Part shown: piece by piece, positions 9,660 to 19,589 of the stretch
Numbering within the stretch: position 1 is the stretch's first letter
How the letters are laid out: each line of letters begins with the position of its first letter
Source: Litsea cubeba
Lineage: Eukaryota > Streptophyta > Magnoliopsida > Laurales > Lauraceae
Assembly: GCA_012931725.1 (NCBI GenBank)
Contig: CM022948.1
Span: 49,688,668-49,752,667, forward strand
Direction: 5' to 3'
Length of the DNA: 64,000 bases
Notes under the pieces: generated by a model
The model's input: the letters and a program-made list of their open reading frames with translations, nothing else
Told to the model about the DNA's origin: nothing
Databases searched by the model: none
Position numbers and translations under genes: made by a program

Positions 9660-10149
9660 TATAAAAAAAACAATTAAGGCGCGCCTTGCGAGCCGTAAAT
9701 TAAAACTCGCCAATTCTTGAATGGCCTGCATTTGCAAGTCATAAAAACATATATACTCAATTACGGCTTGCATCTGGAGCCGTTAATCAGATTGTACACA
9801 ACCAATTTATAGCCCACAAATGCAAGCTGTGTAAAACATTTTTCGTTTTAAGTATTCACGGCGTACTACATGTGCCATAAACTTAAGCACACCAATGCTT
9901 TAACGGCACTCAGTTTGTGTCGTAAAAGTTTAGCATTTACGGCCTGCTTAATAGGCCATAAATCTGGTCCAAAAAGTCCTAACAACATCATTTTCGGCGT
10001 GCATTGATCCTACTTACGGCCAGTATATGCACGCTGTAAATAGTTCAAACCTTTTACGGCAGGCGCTTTTACGGCACGACCCCCGTGAGCCGTAAACCTA
10101 CTTTTACGGCGCGCATTTCACGCTGTAAAAGCCCTGAAATGGTGTAGTG
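9660..10149. mobile_element. Right terminus and subterminal repeats of a CACTA (En/Spm) transposon
   Basis: The segment ends TGGTGTAGTG at 10140-10149, which on the other strand is CACTACACCA, the signature terminus of CACTA elements. The preceding ~480 bases are packed with TTTACGGC and its complement GCCGTAAA (or one-base variants) in both orientations, at least fourteen times; subterminal short repeats in both orientations are the known binding sites of CACTA transposases. The terminus interrupts a copia integrase exactly, leaving AGC as the likely 3-bp target repeat on this side. No matching left terminus was found in the window, so the element either continues left beyond Tat A or is truncated. 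No CACTA transposase was seen. Confidence 0.85.
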
Positions 10150-10562
10150 AGCCATGAAAACTTGCTAAAATCATCTATGAAATGAATATAAAAACGTTGA
10201 CCATGGGAGGATGTCACAGGAGCAGGTCCCCATAAATCCGAGTGCACAAGTTCTAATGGTGCAGTAGAAATAAAAGAAGATAAGGCAAAGGATAATTTAT
10301 GGCTTTTTCCAAGTTGACAAGAGGAACAAATAGAAGAACTTTTATTTTGTTGCACTAATGGTAACTTATTTTTGGCAATAATGGAACGAACTATACGTTC
10401 AGATGGATGTCCTAGCCGTTCATGCCATTTTTCAGTGGATGCCCTTTCTCCAACTAGAGCTGCCTTGGTTGAGATTATTACTGGAAGTTGATAGAGTCCA
10501 TCTTTAGTTTTGCACTGTGCCAGAATCTGCCCCGTGGCTCGTTCCTTGATAAAAAAAATCAT
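10150..10562 (-). pseudogene. Copia integrase: pre-integrase/zinc-binding and start of the core
   Basis: Reads WHERLGHPSERIVRSII with the H of the HHCC zinc site, then CSSCQLGKSHKL (the two Cys) and SDLWGPAP, IHFIDDFSKFSWL, where the D of SDLWGP is the first catalytic residue. The frame meets the protease frame only after a one-base shift in a T/A run at about 10550-10557. It is cut off at 10150 by the CACTA end, so the second catalytic D and the E are missing here. Confidence 0.9.
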
Positions 10563-11160
10563 TCATATGAAATTCACAAAAGACATCATTATCCTTGGTG
10601 AGTTGAGGAACAGACAGTAAATTCTTTGTGATGTGAGGCACATGAAGAATATCTTTTAGTTTTAAAGAAAAAGAATCAGTAGTTTTCAAAAAGGAGGAAC
10701 CAACGTTGGTGATTTTCAAACTTGTTCCATTCCCGACTTGAAGCTGATCATTGCCTTGATATTCAGAGTGCAAAGAGAGATTTCCAAGATCTGCAATGAC
10801 ATGATTTGTTGCGCCAGAGTCCGCGTACCAGGCTTGATCAAATGGGGCAACCTGACTAGTTCGATGAGATGTAATAAAGGCTTGAGCATTTTGGTCACCC
10901 TGGACAGCATAATTAAATCTGCTGTAGCAAGTCATGGCAGTGTGATTCTTGCAGCCACAAATCTGACAAGGAACGTGATTGGATGAATAGGTGGCCCGAG
11001 GTGTGCCTGATTGGTTAGAATATTGGGCTCGGCCAATCCCAGGTAATGTAGAGTTGGGCGGCCGAGTCTGCTAGCTACTTCGACCACGGCCACGGCAGCG
11101 GTGAGGTCCTCGACCACGACCACATTGAACAGTGTTTGCTGCAAGTTGAGGACTTTCTAG
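10563..11160 (-). pseudogene. Copia zinc knuckle and aspartic protease
   Basis: CQICGCKNHTAMTC is a CCHC nucleocapsid knuckle (CX2CX4HX4C). It is followed by WYADSGATNHV with the protease DSG triad and the copia-typical HVPHITKNLLSV block. Between gag and the knuckle is an arginine/glycine-rich stretch (GRGRGPHRCRGRGRSS). Confidence 0.9.
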
Positions 11161-11821
11161 CTATTGCGCATGGGTGTTTTCAATGCGCAGTTCATGGCTG
11201 AGAAGATAGCCATGAAGTTCATCCAAGTTGGTGGGTTCCACGCGGGTAGTAACTGAGGTGATTAAAGACTCATAATCAGGGCCTAAACCCCCCAATATGT
11301 AGAATGGAATTTCATCATCTGGGACCGCATGACCAGCAGCAGCAAGGTTATCTGTGATAACCTTGATCTTTTGGAGATAATCACTGACTGAAAGTGCCCC
11401 TTTCTTAATCGTCTGGAGCTGCAGGCTTAGTTGCAGAAGGCGTGCTCGTGATTGAGAGGAAAAGTGCTTCTCAAGGGCAGTCCAAACGTCCTTGGATGTT
11501 GACATGCTAATGACCTTGGTATGGACACTTTCTGTGATAGAGGCGATGAGCCAACTCAAGAGAAGTCGATCCTGTTTTTGCCAACTGATGTAGGCTGGGT
11601 TCGGCTTCGTTTTGCTAGAAGCTTCAGGATCCGAGATCATGTTTGGTGAGCAAAGATTCGTGTCATCGATATAACCAATAAGATCATATCCTCTAAGAAT
11701 TAATGGGCAGCAACTGTGATTTCCATAGCAAGTAGTTGTGTTGATCAAGCTTGATGGTAAGGAAGTGGTGAACATTTGGGGATGGGGAGGAAGGGGAAAA
11801 AGAGGAAGTGAGGGCAGCCAT
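11161..11821 (-). pseudogene. Copia gag
   Basis: The best start is the ATG at 11821-11819, giving MAALTSSFSPSSPSPNVHHF and then LTIKLDQHNYLLWKSQLLPI. A frameshift near 11693-11700 moves to the frame with LRGYDLIGYIDDT, SWLIASITESVHTKVISM, VWTALEKHFSSQSRARL and ILGGLGPDYESLITSVTTR. This is the UBN2/Retrotran_gag_2 gag family of plant copia elements, forming the virus-like particle. Confidence 0.88.
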
Positions 11822-11850
11822 TAGAGGATCTAGGGACGTGAGTCTTGTAG

Positions 11851-11862
11851 CTCTGATACCAT
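11851..11862 (-). other. Primer-binding site of the copia element (initiator Met tRNA)
   Basis: On the minus strand TGGTATCAGAGC follows the LTR end CTGTTTCA without a gap. This is the standard match to the 3' end of plant initiator tRNA-Met used to prime minus-strand synthesis. Confidence 0.95.
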
Positions 11863-12154
11863 GAAACAGATAGTGCTCAAGGTTTAACGTGGTTCGGCTT
11901 ATTGGCCTACGTCCACGATGGAAGTTTTTCACACACTCAAATGTGTGTACTGCCCTTTATTATATAGCACGTTATTACAAGAGAGAATCTCAAGGAATCT
12001 ACTGTACATGTTGGGATTGAGACAATCATGGATTTGCTTGGGTGTGATAGAGATAATGTAGGATTTGTGATCTTGTAGTTGACCAAGAGGAGAGAATTTT
12101 GGCAGTGATGACTGGATCTGTGAGCTGTCTGGATCCTATGATCTTTATTCTCCA
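11863..12154 (-). repeat. 5' LTR of the copia element
   Basis: The inner end (11863, reading ...CTGTTTCA on the minus strand) is fixed by the adjacent PBS. The outer end is placed at about 12154, where the sequence changes from LTR-like to coding sequence of an AFP/NINJA gene; this is less certain because the partner LTR is not in the window. Confidence 0.75.
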
Positions 12155-12430
12155 GTACCTTCCTCTTCCGCCACTGCTCCTCCGTCTCCGTCTACAGCGA
12201 GCACGTCCTTATCAGCTGGAGGCACCCGGTCGACGTCCGTTGACATCATCTCGAGCCCGATAATTGACGATGAGCGGAGGAGCCGTTTGTCTTTCGGGTC
12301 AGTTCCAAAACGCCCGCCCAAAGAGAGACCTAGATTCAGCTCGATGTCGTCTGAGACTTGGGTCAAGGAATCGTGCCGGTGGTCGGATTCTTTGAAATGG
12401 AGGACTATCAGTCTATTTTTTTATTTAATA
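12155..12430 (-). pseudogene. Fragment of an ABI5-binding protein / NINJA-family gene (EAR-motif repressor adaptor)
   Basis: The minus-strand frame reads SDDIELNLGLSLGGRFGTDP then KDKRLLRSSSI. The LNLGLSL EAR motif followed by LGG.FG.DPK.K.L.RSSSI is characteristic of AFP/NINJA proteins, which connect ABI5 or JAZ repressors to TOPLESS. Only the N-terminal segment is present: it is cut at 12155 by the copia LTR, which supplies the stop. The frame has no ATG upstream (the apparent first codon at 12366 is TTG), so the 5' end is damaged too. The rest of the gene was not found. Confidence 0.8.
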
Positions 12431-12569
12431 ATCTCTGTATTTGCGAGATTGGTATTCCCCGCTTCCATTTATGGTTTCTGTTTCTCGCTGGTATCCGTTT
12501 CTTTATTTGGAGTTGTAAATAGTAGTTTAGATTTGAAGTGGGAATTCGCGGTTTTTTTTTTTTAGGAAG

Positions 12570-12745
12570 TTATGCGGTTCCGCTTCAGTCATTTTAGAGA
12601 GAGGAGATTTAGGATAGTGGGGAGAGAGGGGAGTGGAGGGTTTAATTAGGTGATGACATCTGTATTAGGTATTCTAAAAAAAGGAGGATTCTTAAAATGG
12701 AGGCGTGTGGTTAAACAAAGGAAAATACATTCCCATAGAGTAATA
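12570..12745 (-). repeat. Leader-like repeat, copy 1
   Basis: Shares GAGGATAGTGG/TTAGGATAGTGG, a GA-rich block (CT-rich on the minus strand) and AATACATTCCCATAG with 18497-18645. Both copies lie directly upstream (minus strand) of a gene fragment, so they look like duplicated promoter/5'UTR sequence or a common transposon part. Confidence 0.6.
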
Positions 12746-12752
12746 GATTTAT

Positions 12753-13170
12753 GTTGTTTGTTCACCTTTGGTGATGCCAACATATTAATCAACATTAAGA
12801 TTCATTTTGTCCCTATTGTGTAATATATATTTTTTATTATGACTTATTTTCTTTATTCATTTTTATTTTATGAACAATAATTATTTATTTAATTTTTTTA
12901 ATATATTTATGCTGGTTGTTAGTCTTTGATGATGCTAACATATTAATCAACATTAAGATTCATCTTGTCAATATTGTGTAATATATATTATTATTATTAT
13001 TTATTTTCGTTTGTCATTTGTATTTTATGAACAGTAATTACTTCATTTTGGTTTTCTCATTTTTTAATATATTTATTATGTTCGTTCGCCTTTGGTGATG
13101 CTAACATATTATTCATTTTGTCAATATTTTGTAATATATATTTTTATTATTATGATTTATTATATTTTTT
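12753..13170. repeat. Three degenerate tandem copies of a ~160-bp AT-rich unit
   Basis: Each copy has (T)TGGTGATGC(C/T)AACATATTA, then TCATTTTGTC, ATTGTGTAATATATAT and a TTATT-rich tail with TTTATGAACA(A/G)TAATTA. Copies begin near 12767, 12925 and 13090. Not coding. Confidence 0.8.
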
Positions 13171-13367
13171 CAGTTTTAATATATTTTAAATAAAATCACG
13201 TGTAATTATCTACCTAAACCCCTAACTGCAATTTTAATTTTTTTTACTACAGGCCCCGTTACATATCTCTGGATATGATTGTTATTTTATGTATATTTTC
13301 AACATCTGAAGCTTATTTTTTTAATATAGCTCAATTTTTTTTATTTTATAAGAAAAATATATTAAAT

Positions 13368-13620
13368 AAAGAATTTCAAAATATAAATTAGTGGGCCTAA
13401 TTTCATGCTTGCGTATCTAATTAATCACAGGCTTGCAGTTAGACCCCGAACCCAATTCCTTAATTTTTTGTATTTGGAAATGCATTAAATCCAACAATTT
13501 CAAAATATAAAATTAGTGGGCAATAATATCATGCTTGGGTCTCTAATCAATCATAGGCCTGCAGTTAGGCCCAACACCCAATTCAATAAGTTGTTATATT
13601 TGGAAAAGCAATAAATCTTA
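13368..13620. repeat. Two direct copies of a ~124-bp unit
   Basis: AATTTCAAAATATAAA(A)TTAGTGGGC opens each copy (about 13372 and 13495); each continues with ATCATGCTTG/TTCATGCTTG, GGCTTGCAGTTAG or GGCCTGCAGTTAG and ACCCAATTC. Confidence 0.85.
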
Positions 13621-14049
13621 TGCCATTTAATAAATTTTGATATTTCTTAAACATAAGCATGAAATGAATATTTTAAAAAATATACAGTAAGAAAGATACA
13701 ACAAAGGATAGTAGATATTGAAATGTAAAAAATAAAAAATCAACGCATCCTATTGTATTATAATATTTTGATAGTATTGTATGGAGTAGGAGAAAAGATT
13801 ACCTTATTCTATGAAGATGATTTATTTGTTGCTTCTATTTTAGCAAATAGAAATACATCCGGCCCTTTTCCAACTTTTAGTATGAGGTGTGAGGTCCTCT
13901 TTTTCTTAGAGCTTTGCTAGTCCGATGATAGTTAAAATTAGATCTGCAAGAAAAAAAAAACCAATGCCTTTAATTATTTAATTAGTGCATTTTAAAAAAT
14001 ACCATTGGTAATCCAAGACATAGATCTAGATGTAAGCACCATAACAATT

Positions 14050-14295
14050 GTCATATACCCAATATTTTGTCTTGAATTGGACCCAGATCTAGCCCGATTT
14101 AGACCCAAATACTTGGCCTTAGTTTAGACCCAATCTTATGTATTGAATTAGACCCAAAATCTGGCCTGATTTACACCAAAAAATCTTGCCTGGTTTAGAC
14201 CCAATATCATGTCTTGTATTAGACCCAAAATATGTCATGATTTACACCAAAAAATATGGCATGGTTTAGACCCATTATTTTGTCTTGATTTAGAG
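14050..14295. repeat. Short degenerate repeats with TTTAGACCCAA core
   Basis: About nine occurrences of (T/G)TTTAGACCCA or ATTAGACCCAAA, alternating with TTACACCAAAAAAT and TTGTCTTG. Not coding. Confidence 0.75.
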
Positions 14296-14687
14296 CCTGT
14301 GGGAAATCTCCCTTAAATAAAAGTATATCTCATGGAAACCGGTTTTTAGCTGTGTTGCAAATAATTCATTTCACTTTATGATTTTCCCGGCGCAAAAGGG
14401 ATGGAAAATATTTTTAATTTTTCATGCTTTTTCCTTGGGAAAAACCAATATCTAAAATAAATACTTATAAGGCATGGCTGGTACATACCGTTCCTTCTTT
14501 ACGTACCGGTTTAAATAGTCACAAATACTGTAAACAGTGAGTGTTTCTTTTGAAAAACAAAAGCAGCAAAAATACATTCAAGACTATATATAAAATGAAA
14601 GACCCCTTCATCTAACCTTATTTCTTTTGTTCTCTTCTAAACTGACCCATATCAGCCTCACCTCAGCTTAGATCTGAGCCGTCCAGT
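14296..14687. other. Unassigned AT-rich sequence
   Basis: No gene or element was recognised between the short repeats and the hAT MITE. Confidence 0.4.
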
Positions 14688-15048
14688 CAAGGGCGGACCC
14701 ATAAATTCTTCCTTGGGGGGGGGGGGGGGCACTATATAGAAAATCTTTTTTGGGTCCCACATATGAAAAACACATGTAGTTTTTTAAAACTTGTAGTAGT
14801 TTTTTTTAAAATTTTGAGGGTCCATATGTAAAAAATTATAAAATGTTTTAAAGAAGAATGAGGTTTTAGAAAATCTGGAGGGGCCACATGTAAGAATTCA
14901 TAAAGTTTTTTAAAGAATAAATGGGTTTTCAGAAATTTTGGAGGGGGCATATATAAAAATTAATAAAATTTCCAAAATAGAGAAGGGGGTTTTCAAAAAC
15001 TATGGGGGGCCCATGGCCCCTGCCAGCCTCCCCTTGGTTCCGCCACTG
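14688..15048. mobile_element. hAT-type MITE (361 bp) with perfect 8-bp TSD
   Basis: Left end CAAGGGCGGACCCATAAA; the complement of the right end is CAGTGGCGGAACCAAGG. The terminal inverted repeats agree as CA(A/G)(G/T)GGCGGA(C/A)CCA. CGTCCAGT flanks both sides (14680-14687 and 15049-15056), the 8-bp target duplication of hAT transposons. The interior is AT-rich with a run of 13-14 G near 14716 and no coding capacity, so it relied on a transposase from elsewhere. Confidence 0.88.
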
Positions 15049-15112
15049 CGTCCAGTTCAAAGCCATAATATAATTTTTTTTCACAAATTCCAATTAATCC
15101 AACGGTGAATAC

Positions 15113-18103
15113 TGTAACACCCCGACCCGCCTTAATCTTGTTTTAGAGTTAATTAATTTTGAGTAATTGCTTAATGGATGTTTTGATTGTGATTGGACTT
15201 GATTAGGTAGAATTAGTGGGGTTTGACCATTTACTAGGTAGATTATGACTTTTGGAGTATTTTGGGTTTTGTGTGTACTTAGAAATTTTTGGGTTTGTAA
15301 TGCATTGCATAAGGCATTTCAAGGGCCTTAACTTTCATGCTTTGGCCCATTAAATTCGGATCCATTTAGACCCATTTCCAGCCCACTTAATCAGCCCAAG
15401 CCCTTTCTTGAGATTTTCAGCCCATTTGTGGACTTGCATGTAAAGTATGGAATGTTTGGCTTTATCAACCCCAGCCCAGCTATTCCATTTTCTTCTTCTT
15501 CTTTTCTTCTTCTTCACTCCTAGCAACAATCAAGAAACCTTGCATGTGTGGAAGCCAGCCACCATTTCAATCCTATCATCTTCTCCAACAAGAGACCATC
15601 TTCCAAGCTCAAGCATTCCTTCATTTTCTTCTCCTTGCTTTTTGGGTAAGCCCTTTTCTTTGTAATCTTCTCTATTTAATGAGCTACATTTTCCTTTTCC
15701 CTTTGTATTCATTTCAATCTTGAGATTATGTCTCTGATTCGTGCATGCATCATCTTCTTCCTTATTCATTTTCTTCCATTTCGTTTTTCACCATTTTTAG
15801 GGCATTTGAGCTTGCATTTTTGGGGATTCTCGAGTTTAGAAAAGATTTGGAGTGTGGGATAGCTTTCAAGCACCTAAGGCAAGTTAAACTTATACATTTG
15901 TATGCATGATTCCTTACTTGATTCATGAACATGATCAATCTTGATTAGATACCCATCTTTTCCTAAAAAATGGATTTTTATGGATGATTTCTCTTGTTAA
16001 TGTAATATGGGTTTACTGATGGTTTTATGAGCATTTTGGAAGCTCAAATATACCCATTTGTAGTGGTTTAAAACCAGGAAGAATGCCTTGAATGGCTTGG
16101 GAGAAACAAAGAAGTTTCGGATTTTCGGAACACAAGATTTGACAGTTCGCTCGAGCGAGCGTGAGTGAACGCTCGAGCGAAGGGCTCTCTGGGAGAGTTC
16201 GCTCGAGTGAACTTTTGGTCCGGTCTAGCGAACAACTCTCTGTCTGGGGTCCGCTCGAGCGAACATCTAGACGCTCGAGCGAACCTGATGCCTACAGTAT
16301 GCAGATTTTCCGACGACCATAACTTTTTAACCGTATGTCCATTTTTGGAGATCTACATACCGTTGGAAAGTTCATGATGTCCATTTATTTGATTTGAACC
16401 TTTGAAAAGAATAAATGTTGGATTTTACATAATTGTGAAAAATGGAGGTTTCCATGAGTCGGATATTGAACCGTAGTTTGTTCTAGTTGATTGGCCTGAT
16501 AGATGGACTTGTAGGATGTGCACCCTGAACTTTTATCATGACCAATGAGTTTGTTTAGTTGTGGTTACGAATTGAGCAATCGTACACCACAAGGAACCTT
16601 GTGTTCTTCGGATTGTAACCGGACCAAATGTGTTCTATTAAGGGATTCGACATCCAAATTATGTAACGCCAAGGGGTTCCTTTGTAGCCCAATAATGTCG
16701 AAATTCTTAATACTACCCCGAGTTGGACGGTGAAAACCACATGTGTTACCAAGACCGTAGGCTTGGCTTGAATTACATCTTGACTTTGTATATGATCTAT
16801 ATGTACATGCATTGCATTCCGTTTCCAGTATTCTAGTATGACTTGATCATGCTTCTGTTCAGTTATGTATTTTCTGTTACACATCTGTTATGTTATATTT
16901 ATTTATGGCTTTGTTCAGTATATCTCAGTAAGTTCTAACGGAGGACATGGCCCTAAACAGATTTGATTGGCGTCGTCAAATCCGTATAGCCGACCCCACC
17001 TAGTGGGAAAAGGCTTGGTTTGGTTTGGTTTGGTTTGGTTTGGTTCAAGATATATCTCAGTAAGTTCTGATTCTTTGTCATTCATATGTCATGTCCTGTA
17101 TATGTCTTGCATCTGTCTTGTATCTGATTAACACTGTTATGCACCTGATCCGTTAATTTTACATTGCACTCTATGAGTCGGCACTACTTAGCTTCGATCC
17201 TATCTAAGTCGGACCCGGCTAAGTGTGGGTTTAGTATATTTCTGGCCCTCTGCAGATGGAAAAATTATTCTGAGGGTTTACCGGCACCCTAGGTCTACGA
17301 TGGAGAATTCTGGGTACCTCTGTCTCCTAGTAGTACCGCCCTGTCCTGTTCTGATATTCTGCTCTCATTTTATTTTCATGGTACATGATTAACTTGAGAG
17401 AACATAGCTTGTGTGGATGTGCCAACTAGTTCTGTTAATATGTTTATCTGTTATCTATAACTTGTATGTCTCATGCTAATTCATGCACTGATCTGCCTAG
17501 TGATCATTCCTTGATCTCTTATGATTTATACCTGTCTGACTATTCATTTGTTACATGTTATATGGACTGTATATGTTTGTCTTGCTTAGCTTAGTCTAAT
17601 GGTGCTACACTTGGCGTTATAGGTGAATACGTCGATGCCATTGCCCCGGAGATCCTTGAGGAAGAGGAACCTCCACTTAACGTAGCAGAATGGACTCCTG
17701 ATGATGTCTTCTAGACATCCACTCGATGAGATTGGACGTTTAAATGACCCATGGACCATGGCTAGGATTGCCACATCTTTTGTAGTAGTTTAATGAATTG
17801 TTAGCTTTTGGGATTGTAAACTTAACTAACTTACTTATTCTCTTTCTATCTCTTGAACTTGAAATTTTAAATTATTGTTCATGAACCTTATGCTCTATAT
17901 CTTGATGATCATATGTTATGATACTCTGGATATCTATTTGACAAAATTTATACAGGCATATTGAATAATATAAACCTCACACGTGATATCCTGTGGGTAA
18001 ATTCCATACGTGGGGACCTAGAGTCAACGAGTTTGACTCGAATTTCCACGCAGGCGTGTGTCGCGCCTCGGGATGTGTGAAATCTCGGGCTCGGGCCGTG
18101 ACA
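15113..18103 (+). mobile_element. Solo LTR (2991 bp) of a Ty3/gypsy chromovirus, Tekay/Del type
   Basis: Starts TGTAACACCCCGACCCGCC and ends CTCGGGCCGTGACA, with AATAC on both sides (15108-15112 and 18104-18108). TGTAACA(C/T)CCCGACC...TGACA ends and ~3-kb length match the LTRs of the full chromovirus at 30486-40965. No internal region is present between the target duplications, so the element was reduced by LTR-LTR recombination. Short frames within it (such as 16165-16377 and 19.. none) are not genes. A TTTGG minisatellite lies at about 17016-17045. Confidence 0.92.
16145..16284. repeat. Cluster of CGCTCGAGCG palindromes in the solo LTR
   Basis: Five copies or near-copies of TTCGCTCGAGCGAA-like palindromes occur in 140 bases (near 16147, 16169, 16199, 16252, 16271). 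The rest of the LTR has few CG dinucleotides. The chromovirus LTRs at 32117-32240 and 39796-39925 have clusters of a different palindrome, CGGTCGACCG. Confidence 0.9.
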
Positions 18104-18436
18104 AATACTACTCCGATTAGACTAAGATCTGATCCACCAACTATCCAATGTGGATCATGTGGTGTGAATGGCTCAGATCAACAAAATCTAAGGCTCACAT
18201 GCATCAAGGTATAACTAATCACCTATAACTATATATGATCATCATCTTCTAAACTATATATACAACCGAAAATCAAAACAGATGAGAACAACAAAACTGA
18301 TTAATGTCTGGACCACAATATCCATAGACACACAATAGTTTTGGCCCTCACCTTGTAAAGAGAAATAGTAATTGCAATAGACAATCCTAACCGTCGATCA
18401 ATCAATCAAAGGAGCAAATCAACAACCTTGGATGGC
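18104..18436. other. Host-like non-coding sequence after the solo LTR
   Basis: Continues the pre-insertion sequence (the two sides join across AATAC). Could include an intron of the DRM1/ARP1 fragment to its right, since that exon ends in a splice donor. No exon recognised. Confidence 0.4.
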
Positions 18437-18495
18437 CGAGGGTTTGGCGGAGAGCTTCCTAAGCTTGCCGAGGCCCTTCTCAGGCTGGGATACTC
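18437..18495 (-). pseudogene. Exon fragment of a dormancy-associated / auxin-repressed protein (DRM1/ARP1)
   Basis: Minus-strand frame GVSQPEKGLGKLRKLSAKPS then AIQ, ending in a GT splice donor (CAAG|GTTG). The block PE(K/R)GLGKLRKL is the hallmark of the short DRM1/ARP1 proteins, whose first exon normally starts with MVLL.KLWDD. That start is missing here and replaced by an A/T-rich run, so this is a fragment. No second exon was seen to the left. Confidence 0.6.
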
Positions 18496-18496
18496 C

Positions 18497-18645
18497 TTTT
18501 TTAGAGAGTTTAGAGGATAGTGGAGAATGGAGAGAGAGAGGAGATTAGGCTGACTGCTGGCTCCATATCTGTTAGTTAGTGAGGGATGGGAATTTGAAGG
18601 CTTATGGTTAAAAATAGGGAGAATACATTCCCATAGTTATAGTTA
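18497..18645 (-). repeat. Leader-like repeat, copy 2
   Basis: Partner of 12570-12745: TTTAGAGAG, GAGGATAGTGG, a GA-rich run and AATACATTCCCATAG occur in the same order. It stands upstream of the DRM1/ARP1 exon on the minus strand. Confidence 0.6.
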
Positions 18646-19589
18646 TATTATATAGATGACTATCCAATCGCCTCGTCATGATTGTGGGCGGTTTTCTCTA
18701 ACCCATTTGAAACTTCCACAACACTCTTTTCGTGGAAAGTTATTATCACACACGACCACTTTCAAAATTTTGAACAAGTGCTTCTTTACAGCCCCCATTT
18801 TTTATTGGATCCTTTTTGTAGGACTCGCGCGCATTTGAAATTTGAGGAGAAAAATAATATGGTAGGAAATTGAACCTTTGACCTTTAAGATAAAATGCGC
18901 AAACTTCCACCACCGTACCAACATTATTTTTTATGTTTACCAAAATCTTCATTTAACTAAGCATTGATAACTCAGATTATTGGAAAATGGTGCTTTAATG
19001 GGCTTGGGCCCAATTTTAGAATTTATTAAAAAATATCATCTTTCATTTTCTTTTTAGCAATTTTTTTATGTCAACAAAAGTTTATAGCCTATCATTGAAG
19101 TAAGCTTATAGCCTAAAGTGTTATGCATATAAAGCCATATGTGGTGATACATTTCATTGCTAATTTAGCGTTTATCAAAGTCAGTGATCTAATGCAATTG
19201 TTTATGGAACAGAAAGTACTAGTCAATGTGCAAATAATAATCTAAAAGATTACTTTATAATAGGCAATGGAGAGGAAATATCTGTCTGGAATAGTAAATG
19301 ACCCCTTATAAAAATGGATCAAAAAAACCCTTTTCTAATTTTAGCTCATCTATCTCTTACCATTAGCGCCTATTTGGATGTATGGTGAATTGAAGTATGG
19401 TGAGGTAAAGCATCAAATCAAGAGATAATAAAATATAAGGTATTATGATGGTGTTTTGTTTTTCATTGTTTGGTATGGAATCTTTTTTACTTTTTGTACA
19501 GAAAAATTGAGTTTTTTTTGTCTTTTAGTGGAGAAAGGAGGTTGTTTTTTTTTTTTTTACTTTTTTTGAACAAATCGGAGAGAATTTTG
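18646..19589. other. Unassigned AT-rich sequence
   Basis: No gene recognised. Long T runs near 19510-19565. Confidence 0.4.

Larger units (their letters stand above)
10150..12154 (-). mobile_element. Ty1/copia retrotransposon, 5' part (LTR, PBS, gag, protease, integrase start)
   Basis: On the minus strand the order is LTR (about 12154-11863), primer-binding site TGGTATCAGAGC (11862-11851), gag, zinc knuckle, protease, integrase. It stops at 10150 where the CACTA terminus begins; RT and RNase H are not in the window. Gag and pol carry frameshifts, so the element is dead. Confidence 0.9.

Noticed and set aside
16165..16377. 70-residue frame in the solo LTR
   Set aside because: Runs through the palindrome cluster; no resemblance to a protein.
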